Assembly (NCBI GenBank): GCA_021845965.1 | Contig: JAJZUZ010000010.1 | Coordinates: 1 to 40,309, forward strand | Reading direction: 5' to 3' | From: Pseudomonadota bacterium | GTDB taxonomy: Bacteria > Pseudomonadota > Gammaproteobacteria > Burkholderiales > Burkholderiaceae_C | Length of the DNA stretch: 40,309 nt | Made by a program: the position numbers and the translations under genes | Part shown: positions 8,159-17,072 of the stretch, one piece after another | How the letters are laid out: every line of letters begins with the position of its first letter | Position numbering within the stretch: the first letter of the stretch is position 1 | The notes under the pieces: generated by a model | Databases searched by the model: none | Told to the model about the DNA's origin: nothing | What the model saw: the letters and a program-made list of their open reading frames with translations, nothing else

Positions 8159-11100
8159 TTAAGCGTGATTGCCGGTGGCGGTGCTGGTGGCGGGCTCGCC
8201 ATCGAGCCAGTCCACCTTGTTCATCTTGCGCACCACGACGAACTCGTCGCGGTTGGTGCCGATGGTCCCGTAGTAGTTGAAGCCGTAGCTGAACTGCGCG
8301 TAGCCGCCGATCATGTGCGTGGGCTTGAGCACGATGCGGGTCACCGAGTTGTGGATGCCGCCGCGCGTGCCGGTGATCTCCGAGCCCGGGGTGTTGATGA
8401 TCTTCTCCTGCGCGTGGTACATCAGCACCATGCCGGGGTTCACGCGCTGGCTCACCACCGCGCGCGCCGCGATGGCGCCGTTGATGTTGAACAGCTCCAC
8501 CCAGTCGTTGTCGACGATGCCCGCCTTCTTCGCGTCGTCCTCGCTGAGCCAGATCACCGGGCCTCCGCGGTTGAGGGTGAGCATGTGCAGGTTGTCGCTG
8601 TACGTGCTGTGGATGCCCCACTTCTGGTGCGGCGTGATGAAGTTCAGCAGGATCTCGGTGTTGCCGTTGGACTTGACGCCGTGGATGCCGGCTGTGGTCT
8701 TCAGGTCCACCGGTGGCTTGTAGCTGGACAGGTTCTCGCCGAAGGCCGTCATCCAGGGGTGGTCCAGGTAGAACTGCTGGCGGCCGGTCAGGGTGCGCCA
8801 CGGGATCAGCTCGTGCACATTGGTGTAGCCGGCGTTGTAGGAGACCTTCTCGCTCTCCAGGCCGGACCAGGTGGGCGAGGAGATGATCTTGCGTGGCTGC
8901 GCCTGGATGTCGCGGAAGCGGATCTTCTCGTCCTCGCGGTGCAGGGCCAGGTGGGTGTGGTCGCGGCCGGTCTGCTTGGACAGCGCGTCCCACGCCTTCA
9001 CGGCGACGTGGCCGTTGGTCTCGGGTGCCAGCTGCAGCACCACCTCGCAGGCGTCGATGTCGCTTTCGATCTTGGGCATGCCACAGGTGGCGCCGACGGC
9101 ATTGACCACGCCGTTGAGCTCACCGAGCTGCTTGACCTCGTCCTGCGTGTTCCAGGCGATGCCCTTGCCGCCGTTGCCCACCTTGTTCATCAGCGGGCCC
9201 AGCGCGGTGAAGCGCTTGTGCAAGTTGGGGTAGTCGCGTTCCACCACCATCATGTTCGGCGCCGTCTTGCCCGGGATCAGCTCGCATTCGCCCTTCTTCC
9301 ATTCCTTGACGTCGAAGGGCTGGGCCAGCTCGGCCGGGCTGTCGTGCATCAGCGGGCTCAGCACCATCTCGCGCTCCACGCCCAGGTGGCCGACGCAGAG
9401 TTCGCTGAACTTCCTCGCGAAGCCCTTGTAGATCTCCCAGTCGCTCCTGCTCTGCCAGGCCGGGTCGACGGCGGTGGACAGCGGGTGGATGAAGGGGTGC
9501 ATGTCGCTGGTGTTGAGGTCGTTCTTCTCGTACCAGGTGGCGGTGGGCAGCACGATGTCCGAATACAGGCAGGTCGTGCTCATGCGGAAGTCCAGCGTGA
9601 CCAGCAGGTCCAGCTTGCCTTCAGGGGCCTGGTCATGCCATACCACCTCGGTGGGCTTGGCCTCGTCCTTGCCCAGGTCCTTGCCCTGCACGCCGTGCGC
9701 CGTGCCCAGCAGGTGCTTGAGGAAGTACTCGTGGCCCTTGCCGGAGGAGCCCAGCAGGTTGGAGCGCCACACGAACATATTGCGCGGCCAGTTGACCGGG
9801 TGGTCCGGGTCCTCGCAGCTCATCTTCAGGCTGCCGTCCTTCAGTCCCTTGACCGTGTAGTCCTTCGGGTCCATGCCGGCGGCCACGGCGTCCTTCACGA
9901 CCTGCAGCGGGTTGGTCTGCAGCTGCGGTGCGCTGGGCAGCCAGCCCATGCGCTCGGCGCGCACGTTGTAGTCGATCATGCTGCCGCCGAAGGTCTTCTT
10001 GTCGGCCAGCGGCGAGAGCACCTCGTCCATGCCCAGCTTCTCGTAGCGCCACTGGTCGGTGTGGGCGTAGAAGAAGCTGGTGCTGTTCATCTGGCGCGGT
10101 GGGCGGATCCAGTCCAGCGCGAAGGCCAGCGCGGTCCAGCCGGTCTGCGGGCGCAGCTTCTCCTGGCCCACGTAGTGCGCCCAGCCGCCGCCGCTCTGGC
10201 CGATGCAGCCGCACAGCATCAGCATGTTGATGATGCCGCGGTAGTTCATGTCGCTGTGGTACCAGTGGTTCATGGCCGCGCCGATGATGACCATGGACTT
10301 GCCGTGCGTCTTGTCGGCGTTCTCGGCGAACTGGCGCGCCACCGTGATGAGCTGCTGGCGCGGCACGCCGGTGATCTTCTCCTGCCAGGCCGGGGTGTAG
10401 GGCGTGTCCTCGTCGTAGTGCTGCGCGGCGTTCTCGCCCGGCAGGCCGCGGGCCACGCCCAGGTTGGCGGCCTGCAGATCGAACACGGTGGCCACCAGGG
10501 CCTCGCGTTTCTCGCCTTCCTTGCCCAGGCTGATGCGCGTCACCGGCACGGTGCGCAGCATCACGCTGCTGTTGCCGGCGCCGGCCGTGTTGTTGGGGAA
10601 GTGTTCGTGCGCGATGCCGCCGAAGTAGGGGAAAGCCACCTGCGCGGTGTCGCACTTCGCGCCGCCCTCCAGGGCCGACAGCTTGAGCTTGACGGTGTTG
10701 CCGTGGCGGCCTTCCTTGTCTTCCAGGTTCCACTTGCCGGTGTCGGCGCGGCCGTCCGGACCCCAGCGGAAGCCGATCGAGCCTTGCGGCAGAACGACCT
10801 TGCCGGACTCGTCAAAGGCCACGGTCTTCCACTCGGGGTTGTTGGCCTGGCCGAGCTTGCCGTTGAAGTCGGAGGCGCGCACGTAGCGGTCGGGCACCAG
10901 CAGGGTCTTGCCGTCCGGTCCCTGCTGCTCCTTGAGCATGACCAGCATGGGCAGGTCGGTGTAGCGGCGCGCGTAGTCGTCGAAGTAGGTGCTGGGCTTG
11001 TCGAAGTAGAACTCTTTCAGGATCACGTGGCTCATGGCCACCGCCATGGCGGCATCGGTGCCCTGCTTGGGGTGCATCCAGATGTCGGCCAGCTTGGAGA

Positions 11101-11959
11101 TCTCGGCGTAGTCCGGGGTGACGGCCACCGTCTTGGCGCCCTTGTAGCGCACCTCGGTGAAGAAGTGGGCGTCCGGGGTGCGCGTCTGCGGCACGTTGGA
11201 GCCCCAGGCGATGATGTAGGTGGAGTTGTACCAGTCGGCCGATTCCGGCACGTCGGTCTGCTCGCCCCAGACCTGCGGGCTGGCCGGCGGCAGGTCGCAG
11301 TACCAGTCGTAGAAGCTCATGCACACGCCCCCCAGCAGCGACAGGTAGCGGCTGCCGGCGGCGTAGCTGATCATGGACATGGCGGGGATGGGCGAGAAGC
11401 CGATCACGCGGTCCGGGCCGTATTTCTTGACGGTGTAGATGTTCGCGGCGGCGATCATCTCGTTGACCTCGTCCCAGCTGGAACGGACAAAACCGCCCAG
11501 GCCGCGCACGCTCTGGTATTCCTTGCGCTTGGCGTTGTTCTCGGCGATCGTGGCCCAGGCTTCCACCGGTGAGTTGGTCAGGCGCGCCTCGCGCCAGAGC
11601 TTGAGCAGTCGGCCGCGCACCATGGGGTACTTCACGCGGTTGGCGCTGTAGAGATACCAGCTGTAGCTGGCGCCGCGGGCGCAGCCGCGCGGCTCGTGGT
11701 TGGGCATGTCCCAGCGCGTGCGCGGGTAGTCGGTCTGCTGCGTTTCCCATGTGACGATGCCGCCCTTGACGTAGATCTTCCACGAGCAGGAGCCCGTGCA
11801 GTTCACGCCGTGGGTGGAGCGCACGATCTTGTCATGCGCCCAGCGGTTGCGGTAGGCGTCTTCCCAGCTGCGGTCTTCGCCGGTGGTGACGCCGTGCTTG
11901 TCGGAGAAGTTCTCGCGCGGTTGCGAGAAGTAGCTCAGTCGGTCGAGAAAATGGCTCAT
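8159..11959 (-). CDS. narG: Respiratory nitrate reductase alpha subunit (molybdenum catalytic)
   Basis: NarG reduces nitrate to nitrite at a bis-MGD molybdenum site facing the cytoplasm. The 1266-residue protein has the usual family length. His50, Cys54, Cys58 and Cys93 match the ligands of the FS0 [4Fe-4S] cluster. Asp222, in the YDWYCDLPP segment, aligns with the aspartate that coordinates molybdenum in E. coli NarG. The ATG at 11959 is preceded by GGAGG at five bases. There is no cleaved Tat signal; the N-terminus keeps the short vestigial form typical of cytoplasmic NarG. It lies 35 bases after narK2 and leads the narGHJI set. Confidence 0.98.
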   Translation of the reverse strand: MSHFLDRLSYFSQPRENFSDKHGVTTGEDRSWEDAYRNRWAHDKIVRSTHGVNCTGSCSWKIYVKGGIVTWETQQTDYPRTRWDMPNHEPRGCARGASYSWYLYSANRVKYPMVRGRLLKLWREARLTNSPVEAWATIAENNAKRKEYQSVRGLGGFVRSSWDEVNEMIAAANIYTVKKYGPDRVIGFSPIPAMSMISYAAGSRYLSLLGGVCMSFYDWYCDLPPASPQVWGEQTDVPESADWYNSTYIIAWGSNVPQTRTPDAHFFTEVRYKGAKTVAVTPDYAEISKLADIWMHPKQGTDAAMAVAMSHVILKEFYFDKPSTYFDDYARRYTDLPMLVMLKEQQGPDGKTLLVPDRYVRASDFNGKLGQANNPEWKTVAFDESGKVVLPQGSIGFRWGPDGRADTGKWNLEDKEGRHGNTVKLKLSALEGGAKCDTAQVAFPYFGGIAHEHFPNNTAGAGNSSVMLRTVPVTRISLGKEGEKREALVATVFDLQAANLGVARGLPGENAAQHYDEDTPYTPAWQEKITGVPRQQLITVARQFAENADKTHGKSMVIIGAAMNHWYHSDMNYRGIINMLMLCGCIGQSGGGWAHYVGQEKLRPQTGWTALAFALDWIRPPRQMNSTSFFYAHTDQWRYEKLGMDEVLSPLADKKTFGGSMIDYNVRAERMGWLPSAPQLQTNPLQVVKDAVAAGMDPKDYTVKGLKDGSLKMSCEDPDHPVNWPRNMFVWRSNLLGSSGKGHEYFLKHLLGTAHGVQGKDLGKDEAKPTEVVWHDQAPEGKLDLLVTLDFRMSTTCLYSDIVLPTATWYEKNDLNTSDMHPFIHPLSTAVDPAWQSRSDWEIYKGFARKFSELCVGHLGVEREMVLSPLMHDSPAELAQPFDVKEWKKGECELIPGKTAPNMMVVERDYPNLHKRFTALGPLMNKVGNGGKGIAWNTQDEVKQLGELNGVVNAVGATCGMPKIESDIDACEVVLQLAPETNGHVAVKAWDALSKQTGRDHTHLALHREDEKIRFRDIQAQPRKIISSPTWSGLESEKVSYNAGYTNVHELIPWRTLTGRQQFYLDHPWMTAFGENLSSYKPPVDLKTTAGIHGVKSNGNTEILLNFITPHQKWGIHSTYSDNLHMLTLNRGGPVIWLSEDDAKKAGIVDNDWVELFNINGAIAARAVVSQRVNPGMVLMYHAQEKIINTPGSEITGTRGGIHNSVTRIVLKPTHMIGGYAQFSYGFNYYGTIGTNRDEFVVVRKMNKVDWLDGEPATSTATGNHA

Positions 11960-11994
11960 GGTGGCCTCCAGTCAATTCGTTGGCGGGCAGGGTG

Positions 11995-13632
11995 TCAGGG
12001 GTTCTTCACATATGCGTTGCGCCGCAGGTAGAACCACCAGTTCAGGATCAGGCAGATGGCGTAGAAGGCGGCAAAGCCGTACATGGCCACCTGCGGGGTG
12101 CCGGCCTTGACCTGCGCGCCGATCACCACCGGCGCCACGAAGGCACCATAGGCGGCGACCGCCGAGGTCCAGCCCAGCACGGGGCCGGCCTGGGTGCGGT
12201 CGAAGATGACCGCGATGGTGCGGAAGGTCGAGCCGTTGCCGATGCCGCTGGCGGTGAAGAGCACCACGAACAGCAGCATGAAGGTGAGGAAATACTGCTC
12301 GGGCGTGGCCGACTGGTAGGCCTGCAGCATGATGTAGCCCACGGCGGCCGAGGCCACGACCATCACGGCGGAGATGATCTGCGTCACGATGGAGCCACCC
12401 ACTTTGTCCGAGATCCAGCCGCCCACGGGGCGTACCGCCGCACCGACGAAGGGGCCGATCCAGGCGTAGGTCAGGGCGCTGGGGGCGTTGGGGTTCTTGG
12501 CATGCACCCAGGCGTTGGTGGCGGCGTCCAGCACGTGCGTGCTGCCGAAGATGACGGTGATCGCCAGGGGCAGGGCCATCGAGAAGCCGATGAAGGAGCC
12601 GAAGGTCACGATGTACAGCGCCGTCATCGACCAGGTGTGCTTGTCGCGGAAGATGGCGAACTGCTTGGCGATGTTTTCCTTCATGGGGCCGAAGGCGGCC
12701 AGCTTCATGGTGAACAGGGTGGCCACGATGATCAGCGGCATGGCCACCCACATGTTCAGCAGCCCCAGGCCGGTCGGCGCCGGCAGGTAGAGATACAGGC
12801 CCAGGATCGCGGGCGCGAAGCTCAGGGTGTAGAGCCAGGTGATCTTGAGGAAGGCGCCGAAGGTGCTGCCGATGCTGGGCGAGACCGTGCTCAGGTTGTT
12901 CATGCCGAACCAGGCCAGCACGGACAGGGGCACCAGCGAGATCAGCCAGGCAAAGCCGGCGTTCTGGATCCAGGTGGGGGTGCCGGCGGCGATCTTGCCG
13001 AAGATCCAGCCGCTGTCCTTCACCAGTGTCATGGGTTCGCCGCCGAAGGGGCCAAACAGGCTCATGGTCATCACGAAGGGGATGACGATCTGCATGGTCG
13101 TCACGCCAAAATTGCCCAGGCCGGCGTTCAGGCCCAACGCCGTGCCCTGCAGGCGCTTGGGAAAGAAAGTGCCGATGTTGGACATGCTGGAGGCGAAGTT
13201 GCCGCCGCCCACGCCCGACCACAGCGCCATGAGCTGGAACACCCACAGCGGCCAGTCCTTGTGCTGCAGGCAGATGCCGGTGCCGATGGCCGGCGCCAGC
13301 AGCATGGAGGTGGTGAGGAAGATGGTGTTGCGCCCGCCGGCCAGCCGGATCAGGAAGGAGGCCGGGATGCGCATGGTGGCGCCGGCCAGGCCCGCGATGG
13401 CGGTGAGCGTGAAGAGCTCGGCCTGGCTGAAGGGGAAGCCCAGGTTGAGCATCTGCACGGTGATGATGCCCCACATGCCCCAGACGGCAAAACCGCACAG
13501 CAGGGCAGGAATCGAGATCCAGAGGTTGCGGTAGGCGATGTGGCGCCCCGTGCTTTCCCAGAACTGTTCGTCTTCCGGGCGCCAGTCGGTGATGTCGGCC
13601 CGGCTGGTCTTGGTCGCATTGGTGGTGTTCAT
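11995..13632 (-). CDS. narK2: NarK2-type nitrate/nitrite transporter (MFS)
   Basis: This 545-residue major-facilitator protein belongs to the nitrate-nitrite porter family. It has a hydrophilic N-terminal stretch with the WRPEDEQFW motif found in the NarK2 group, then about 12 membrane helices. The two nitrate signatures are visible: GVGGGNFASSMSNIGTFFP near residue 145 and the GIGNGSTFRTIAV segment near 455. NarK2-type proteins are generally nitrate/nitrite antiporters that export the nitrite made by NarG. The ATG at 13632 has AAGGA at seven bases. It sits 26 bases after narK1 and 35 bases before narG, so all are probably in one transcript. Confidence 0.94.
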   Translation of the reverse strand: MNTTNATKTSRADITDWRPEDEQFWESTGRHIAYRNLWISIPALLCGFAVWGMWGIITVQMLNLGFPFSQAELFTLTAIAGLAGATMRIPASFLIRLAGGRNTIFLTTSMLLAPAIGTGICLQHKDWPLWVFQLMALWSGVGGGNFASSMSNIGTFFPKRLQGTALGLNAGLGNFGVTTMQIVIPFVMTMSLFGPFGGEPMTLVKDSGWIFGKIAAGTPTWIQNAGFAWLISLVPLSVLAWFGMNNLSTVSPSIGSTFGAFLKITWLYTLSFAPAILGLYLYLPAPTGLGLLNMWVAMPLIIVATLFTMKLAAFGPMKENIAKQFAIFRDKHTWSMTALYIVTFGSFIGFSMALPLAITVIFGSTHVLDAATNAWVHAKNPNAPSALTYAWIGPFVGAAVRPVGGWISDKVGGSIVTQIISAVMVVASAAVGYIMLQAYQSATPEQYFLTFMLLFVVLFTASGIGNGSTFRTIAVIFDRTQAGPVLGWTSAVAAYGAFVAPVVIGAQVKAGTPQVAMYGFAAFYAICLILNWWFYLRRNAYVKNP

Positions 13633-13658
13633 GTTGCGTCCTTGGTGGGATTCGGGAG

Positions 13659-14915
13659 TCAGCCCTTGAGGCTGAACGCGGTGGCCTTGGCGCCCATGAC
13701 CTCGGTGCGGCGCACCTCGGTCCAGTACATCCAGATCAACGAGACCCAGACCACGCCGTACATCAGCATGAAGGCGCTGGAACGGATGCCCGTGAGGTCC
13801 ATCAGCGCGCCGAACATGATGGGAAGGATGAAGCCGCCCATGCCGCCGGCCAGTCCGACGATGCCGCTGATGGTGCCGATGTTGCCGGGATAGTCATCGC
13901 TGATGTACTTGAACACGCTGGCCTTGCCAAAGGCGAAGGCAATGCCCAGCAGGAACATCAGTGCGGTGAACAGGTAGACGTTGAGGCCGATGTGGAAGGT
14001 TTTCGGGCCGCCGGCGGTCAGGATGGTGAAGTCGGTCTGCGGATAGGACAGCAGGAACAGGCAGATCCAGCTCACCCACATGACCCACCAGGTGACGGAG
14101 TGGGCGCCATACTTGTCGCTCAGCCAGCCGCCCACGGCACGCAGCACGCCGCCGGGCAGCGAGAAGCAGGCCGCCAGCAGGGCCGCGGCGCGGATGTCCA
14201 GGCCGTATTCGCCGACGTAGTACTGCACCATCCAGAGCGAAAGCGCCACGTAGCCGCCGAACACGATGCTGTAGTACTGGCAATACTTGAGCACCTTGGG
14301 ATCCTTCAGCGCCTTGAGCTGGTCCATGAACTTCACGTTGCTCGACACCAGGTGGGCCGGGTCGCTGTGGGTGAAGAACCAGAACAGCAGCACTGTGCCC
14401 GCCATGATGGCGGCGTAGACCGTGGGCACCATGGTCCAGCCGAAGGCCACCACCAGCGCCGGCGCGATGAACTTGTTGACCGCCGCGCCCGAGTTGCCGG
14501 CGCCGAAGACGCCCATGGCGAACCCTTGCCGGTTCTTGGGGAACCAGCGCGCCACATAGGGCGTGCCGACCGAGAAGGAGCCCCCGGCCAGGCCCAGCAC
14601 GAGGCCGATGGTCAGGAACTGCCAGTACTGGGTGGCATAGGCCATCAGCCAGATGGCCGGCACGGTGATGGCCATCAGCACCGTCATGACGATGCGCCCG
14701 CCGAACTTGTCGGTCCAGATGCCCAGCGGCACCCGCACCAGCGAGCCGCTGAGCACGGGCATGGCGGTGAGCAGACCGAATTCGGTCGCATTGAGGTTGA
14801 GCGTCTTCTTGATCGGAATGCCAATGACGGCAAACATCATCCAGACCATGAAGCACACGGTGAACGCCCAGGTGCTGGCGATGAGCACCGAGAGCGCTTG
14901 TCTGTTTCTGTCCAT
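13659..14915 (-). CDS. narK1: NarK1-type nitrate transporter (MFS)
   Basis: This 418-residue protein is the first transporter of the nar operon. It has 12 predicted helices, the MFS loop motif GIWTDKFGGR near residue 70 and nitrate signatures GLAGGSFSVGTPYVARWFP (about 105-123) and GLAGGMGGFILP (about 370). NarK1-type proteins usually bring in nitrate with protons and thus start nitrate respiration. The ATG at 14915 has AAGGAGA at seven bases. The 207-base upstream region contains an FNR-type box and an inverted repeat, marking this as the probable operon promoter. Confidence 0.94.
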   Translation of the reverse strand: MDRNRQALSVLIASTWAFTVCFMVWMMFAVIGIPIKKTLNLNATEFGLLTAMPVLSGSLVRVPLGIWTDKFGGRIVMTVLMAITVPAIWLMAYATQYWQFLTIGLVLGLAGGSFSVGTPYVARWFPKNRQGFAMGVFGAGNSGAAVNKFIAPALVVAFGWTMVPTVYAAIMAGTVLLFWFFTHSDPAHLVSSNVKFMDQLKALKDPKVLKYCQYYSIVFGGYVALSLWMVQYYVGEYGLDIRAAALLAACFSLPGGVLRAVGGWLSDKYGAHSVTWWVMWVSWICLFLLSYPQTDFTILTAGGPKTFHIGLNVYLFTALMFLLGIAFAFGKASVFKYISDDYPGNIGTISGIVGLAGGMGGFILPIMFGALMDLTGIRSSAFMLMYGVVWVSLIWMYWTEVRRTEVMGAKATAFSLKG

Positions 14916-14973
14916 GTCACATCTCCTTGAGGTGTGGATGGACTGTAGAAAGCGGTGCTGCAATGCACCATCC

Positions 14974-15011
14974 TTCGGAGGTAGCGGCGAGGCCGGCCGG
15001 CATCCTCCGAA
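14974..15011 (-). repeat. Inverted repeat in the narK1 leader
   Basis: TTCGGAGG at 14974-14981 is the perfect reverse complement of CCTCCGAA at 15004-15011, with 22 GC-rich bases between them. If transcription begins about 41 bases downstream of the FNR box centre, this hairpin would lie in the 5' untranslated leader of the nar transcript. It could equally be a protein binding site. Confidence 0.5.
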
Positions 15012-15043
15012 AGAACTAGGCCGGCGGCCTATTCGACATGGGC

Positions 15044-15057
15044 TTGAGGTGGATCAA
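15044..15057 (-). promoter_or_regulatory. FNR/ANR-type box upstream of narK1
   Basis: The plus strand reads TTGAGGTGGATCAA, one base off the FNR consensus TTGAT-N4-ATCAA with correct spacing. Its centre is about 135 bases upstream of the narK1 ATG, in the only sizeable gap before the nar operon. A weak -10-like TAGTTC lies about 35 bases downstream on the minus strand. Anaerobic activation of narK1K2GHJI is the expected outcome. Confidence 0.6.
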
Positions 15058-15070
15058 ACCCGGAGGCGGT

Positions 15071-15096
15071 CCGCCGCGGCCGGCCGTTCGCGGCGG
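15071..15096 (-). terminator. GC hairpin after the GGDEF gene
   Basis: CCGCCGCG and CGCGGCGG form an eight-base-pair stem around a 10-base loop, 26 bases past the diguanylate cyclase stop and before the narK1 control region. No run of T follows, so factor-independent termination is uncertain. Confidence 0.3.
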
Positions 15097-15122
15097 CCGC
15101 GTCTGCGGCGCGATCGCGGCAC

Positions 15123-16121
15123 TCAGGTTTCGGGCTGCGTCATCGGGGCCATGACCACCCGGTCACGCCCCAGATCCTTGGCGCGATAGAGCGCCTGGTC
15201 GGCTGCCAGCACCAGGGCGTCGGGCTGGGTATCCGCGGTGGGTACCATGACCGCGACACCGAGGCTGACGGTGACCTGGCCGATGGGGGAGCCCGCGTGG
15301 GCTTGCGCGATGCCATGCACCGCCAGGCGGATCGAATCGGCCAGCGCCACGGCCGCGTCGGCATCGATTTCCGGGACGATCATGGCGAACTCTTCACCGC
15401 CGTAGCGGGCCGCCAGGTCCCCCGCCCGGCGTGCCTTGGCTTGCAGTGCCGTGGCCACGGCCCGCAGGCAGGCGTCACCGGCCTGGTGCCCGTAGAGGTC
15501 GTTGAAATGCTTGAACCAGTCGACATCCAGCAGGAGCAGCGCCAGGCTGTGTCCCTGGCGCTGGCCGCGCGACCATTCATGGAGGAGGACCTGATCGAAC
15601 TGGCGCCGGTTGGCCAGGCCCGTCAGGCTGTCCGTGATGGACAGGGCTTCCAGCTTGCGGTTGGCCTCGATCAATTGCGTCTGCGCGTCGCGCAGGGCCG
15701 TGACATCGCGCATATGCCAGATGCGGCCGCGCCGGCCATCGCCGTACTCGAAGGGAATGAAGTCCCGCATCAGCGTGCGCCCGTTCTTCAGCACCAGTTC
15801 CGCGCCGAGGATCGGGACTCCCGCCTTGATGATCTCCTGGAGACGGCGCACCGTCGCGTCGGGCTCCGTGTACATCTGGCTGATCCTGAGCATGATGTTG
15901 CGGGAATCGAAGCCGATGAAGGACTCCGGCGGGGCGTCGATCGAGTACATGGTGCACAGCTGCTGGTTCGCGTACTCGACCTTGCCATCGTGATCGACGA
16001 CCAGGATGCCGTCATGCAAGGACGTCAGCAGCGCACGAAAGAGCACCTCCGATTCGGTGCGCTGCGTCTGCGGTGCGGCGTCCGAGGTCCGGAGTCTGGC
16101 AGTGGTTGATTTCTCAGGCAT
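15123..16121 (-). CDS. PAS-GGDEF diguanylate cyclase
   Basis: This 332-residue soluble protein has a PAS domain (about 25-140) and a GGDEF domain (about 160-330). It should make cyclic di-GMP from two GTP. The active-site motif GGEEF is intact at 241-245, and an inhibitory I-site RAGD lies at 232-235, exactly five residues before it, so product feedback is expected. The PAS domain has no visible heme or flavin signature that would name its ligand. The ATG at 16121 has a poor ribosome site. It lies between narXL and narK1 on the same strand, hinting at a link between nitrate or redox state and cyclic di-GMP. Confidence 0.93.
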   Translation of the reverse strand: MPEKSTTARLRTSDAAPQTQRTESEVLFRALLTSLHDGILVVDHDGKVEYANQQLCTMYSIDAPPESFIGFDSRNIMLRISQMYTEPDATVRRLQEIIKAGVPILGAELVLKNGRTLMRDFIPFEYGDGRRGRIWHMRDVTALRDAQTQLIEANRKLEALSITDSLTGLANRRQFDQVLLHEWSRGQRQGHSLALLLLDVDWFKHFNDLYGHQAGDACLRAVATALQAKARRAGDLAARYGGEEFAMIVPEIDADAAVALADSIRLAVHGIAQAHAGSPIGQVTVSLGVAVMVPTADTQPDALVLAADQALYRAKDLGRDRVVMAPMTQPET

Positions 16122-16260
16122 GCGCTTGTCGTGTCCTCGCCGGGAGGGCTACCCCAACAGGCAGATGGTATCGCGGCAAGCAGGCGGGGCGCCTGCCGGG
16201 TGGCGGCAAGGGCGTGCAAAACGCCGCTTTGTGTCGAAAACTGCCGGCCCCGCCGGCGCG

Positions 16261-16494
16261 TCAGAGCGGCGCGCGCCGTGCCAGCGCGAGCGGTGCCACG
16301 CCCGTGCGGGTCTGGAGAGTCTCCTCGTCCGGGCCGCAGGCGTCGTCCGCCAGCACCTCATTCAGGTAGGCGAGTTCGCTGGCGATCCAGAGCAGCGCCA
16401 GCAGGACACCGATCTTCCAGAGGCGCTCGAAAGTCATGACGCGGGTCAGCCACCGCCACAGGCGCGTGACGGCGCCCGGATTTTCTTCAGACAT
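16261..16494 (-). CDS. Small single-pass membrane protein, unknown
   Basis: I do not recognise this 77-residue protein. It has one membrane helix (about 24-40, GVLLALLWIASELAYL) preceded by basic residues and followed by a short tail containing a single cysteine (DDACGPDEE). The ATG at 16494 has only a weak ribosome site (AAGAA). It lies between the DCC-family gene and the diguanylate cyclase gene on the same strand. Coding status rests on the hydrophobic pattern and the absence of another gene in this gap. Confidence 0.5.
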   Translation of the reverse strand: MSEENPGAVTRLWRWLTRVMTFERLWKIGVLLALLWIASELAYLNEVLADDACGPDEETLQTRTGVAPLALARRAPL

Positions 16495-16589
16495 GTTCTT
16501 GACAACAAAACGGGAACGGGCTGCATTGTCGCCGCTCGCCGGCGTCTGCGCACGGAGCGCGGCCGGCACCCGCAGGCGGGCCGCGCGCA

Positions 16590-16979
16590 TCACGGCGCGG
16601 GTTCCTGCCAGTGCGCCCGCGCCCAGCGTTGCAGGCGCGGGCGCAGGCGCAGGAACAGCCGGTAGCCCAGTTCGAGCAGCCAGGACAGGGGCGGCAGCAG
16701 CGCCAGCCAGCCCAGCGCGCGCCAGCCGGGCAGGCTGCGCCACAGGCGGGCGAAGGCGGCGGCACCGCTGTACAGGCGCCCCCGGGCGTCGCGCACATGG
16801 AAGCGCCGCAGGGCCGCGGCACAGGACAGGTCGCTGCCGGTCGGGGCGCCGGCGCTGACGTCATGCCAGGCCAGGTGCTCGGCGCCGCGCAGGCGTTGGT
16901 AGAGCGCGATCTCACGCCGGCACAGCGGGCAGCTGCCGTCGTAGTAGACGGTCACTTCAGGGAGCGGGCTCGGGTGCAT
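16590..16979 (-). CDS. DCC-family thiol-disulfide oxidoreductase-like protein (DUF393)
   Basis: This 129-residue protein belongs to the DUF393/DCC family, named for the Asp-Cys-Cys pattern seen here as YYDGSCPLCRREI at residues 12-24. The thioredoxin-like CxxC suggests a redox role, but no substrate is established for the family. A hydrophobic segment near 85-110 (LGWLALLPPLSWLLELGYRLF) may contact the membrane. It starts 93 bases after narL and is transcribed in the same direction. Confidence 0.88.
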   Translation of the reverse strand: MHPSPLPEVTVYYDGSCPLCRREIALYQRLRGAEHLAWHDVSAGAPTGSDLSCAAALRRFHVRDARGRLYSGAAAFARLWRSLPGWRALGWLALLPPLSWLLELGYRLFLRLRPRLQRWARAHWQEPAP

Positions 16980-17072
16980 GGGGCGGCATCATGCCGCGCC
17001 TGGGCGCCCGGCTGCGGGCCCGACGCACAAGCCCCGTGCGGCGCAGGGGGTTTCGCCGGACGCGCGCCGGCC

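Noticed and set aside
8165-11572. An 1135-codon open frame on the plus strand opposite narG
   Set aside because: It mirrors narG codons in very GC-rich DNA; its translation is Val/Gly/His-rich, with no family motif.
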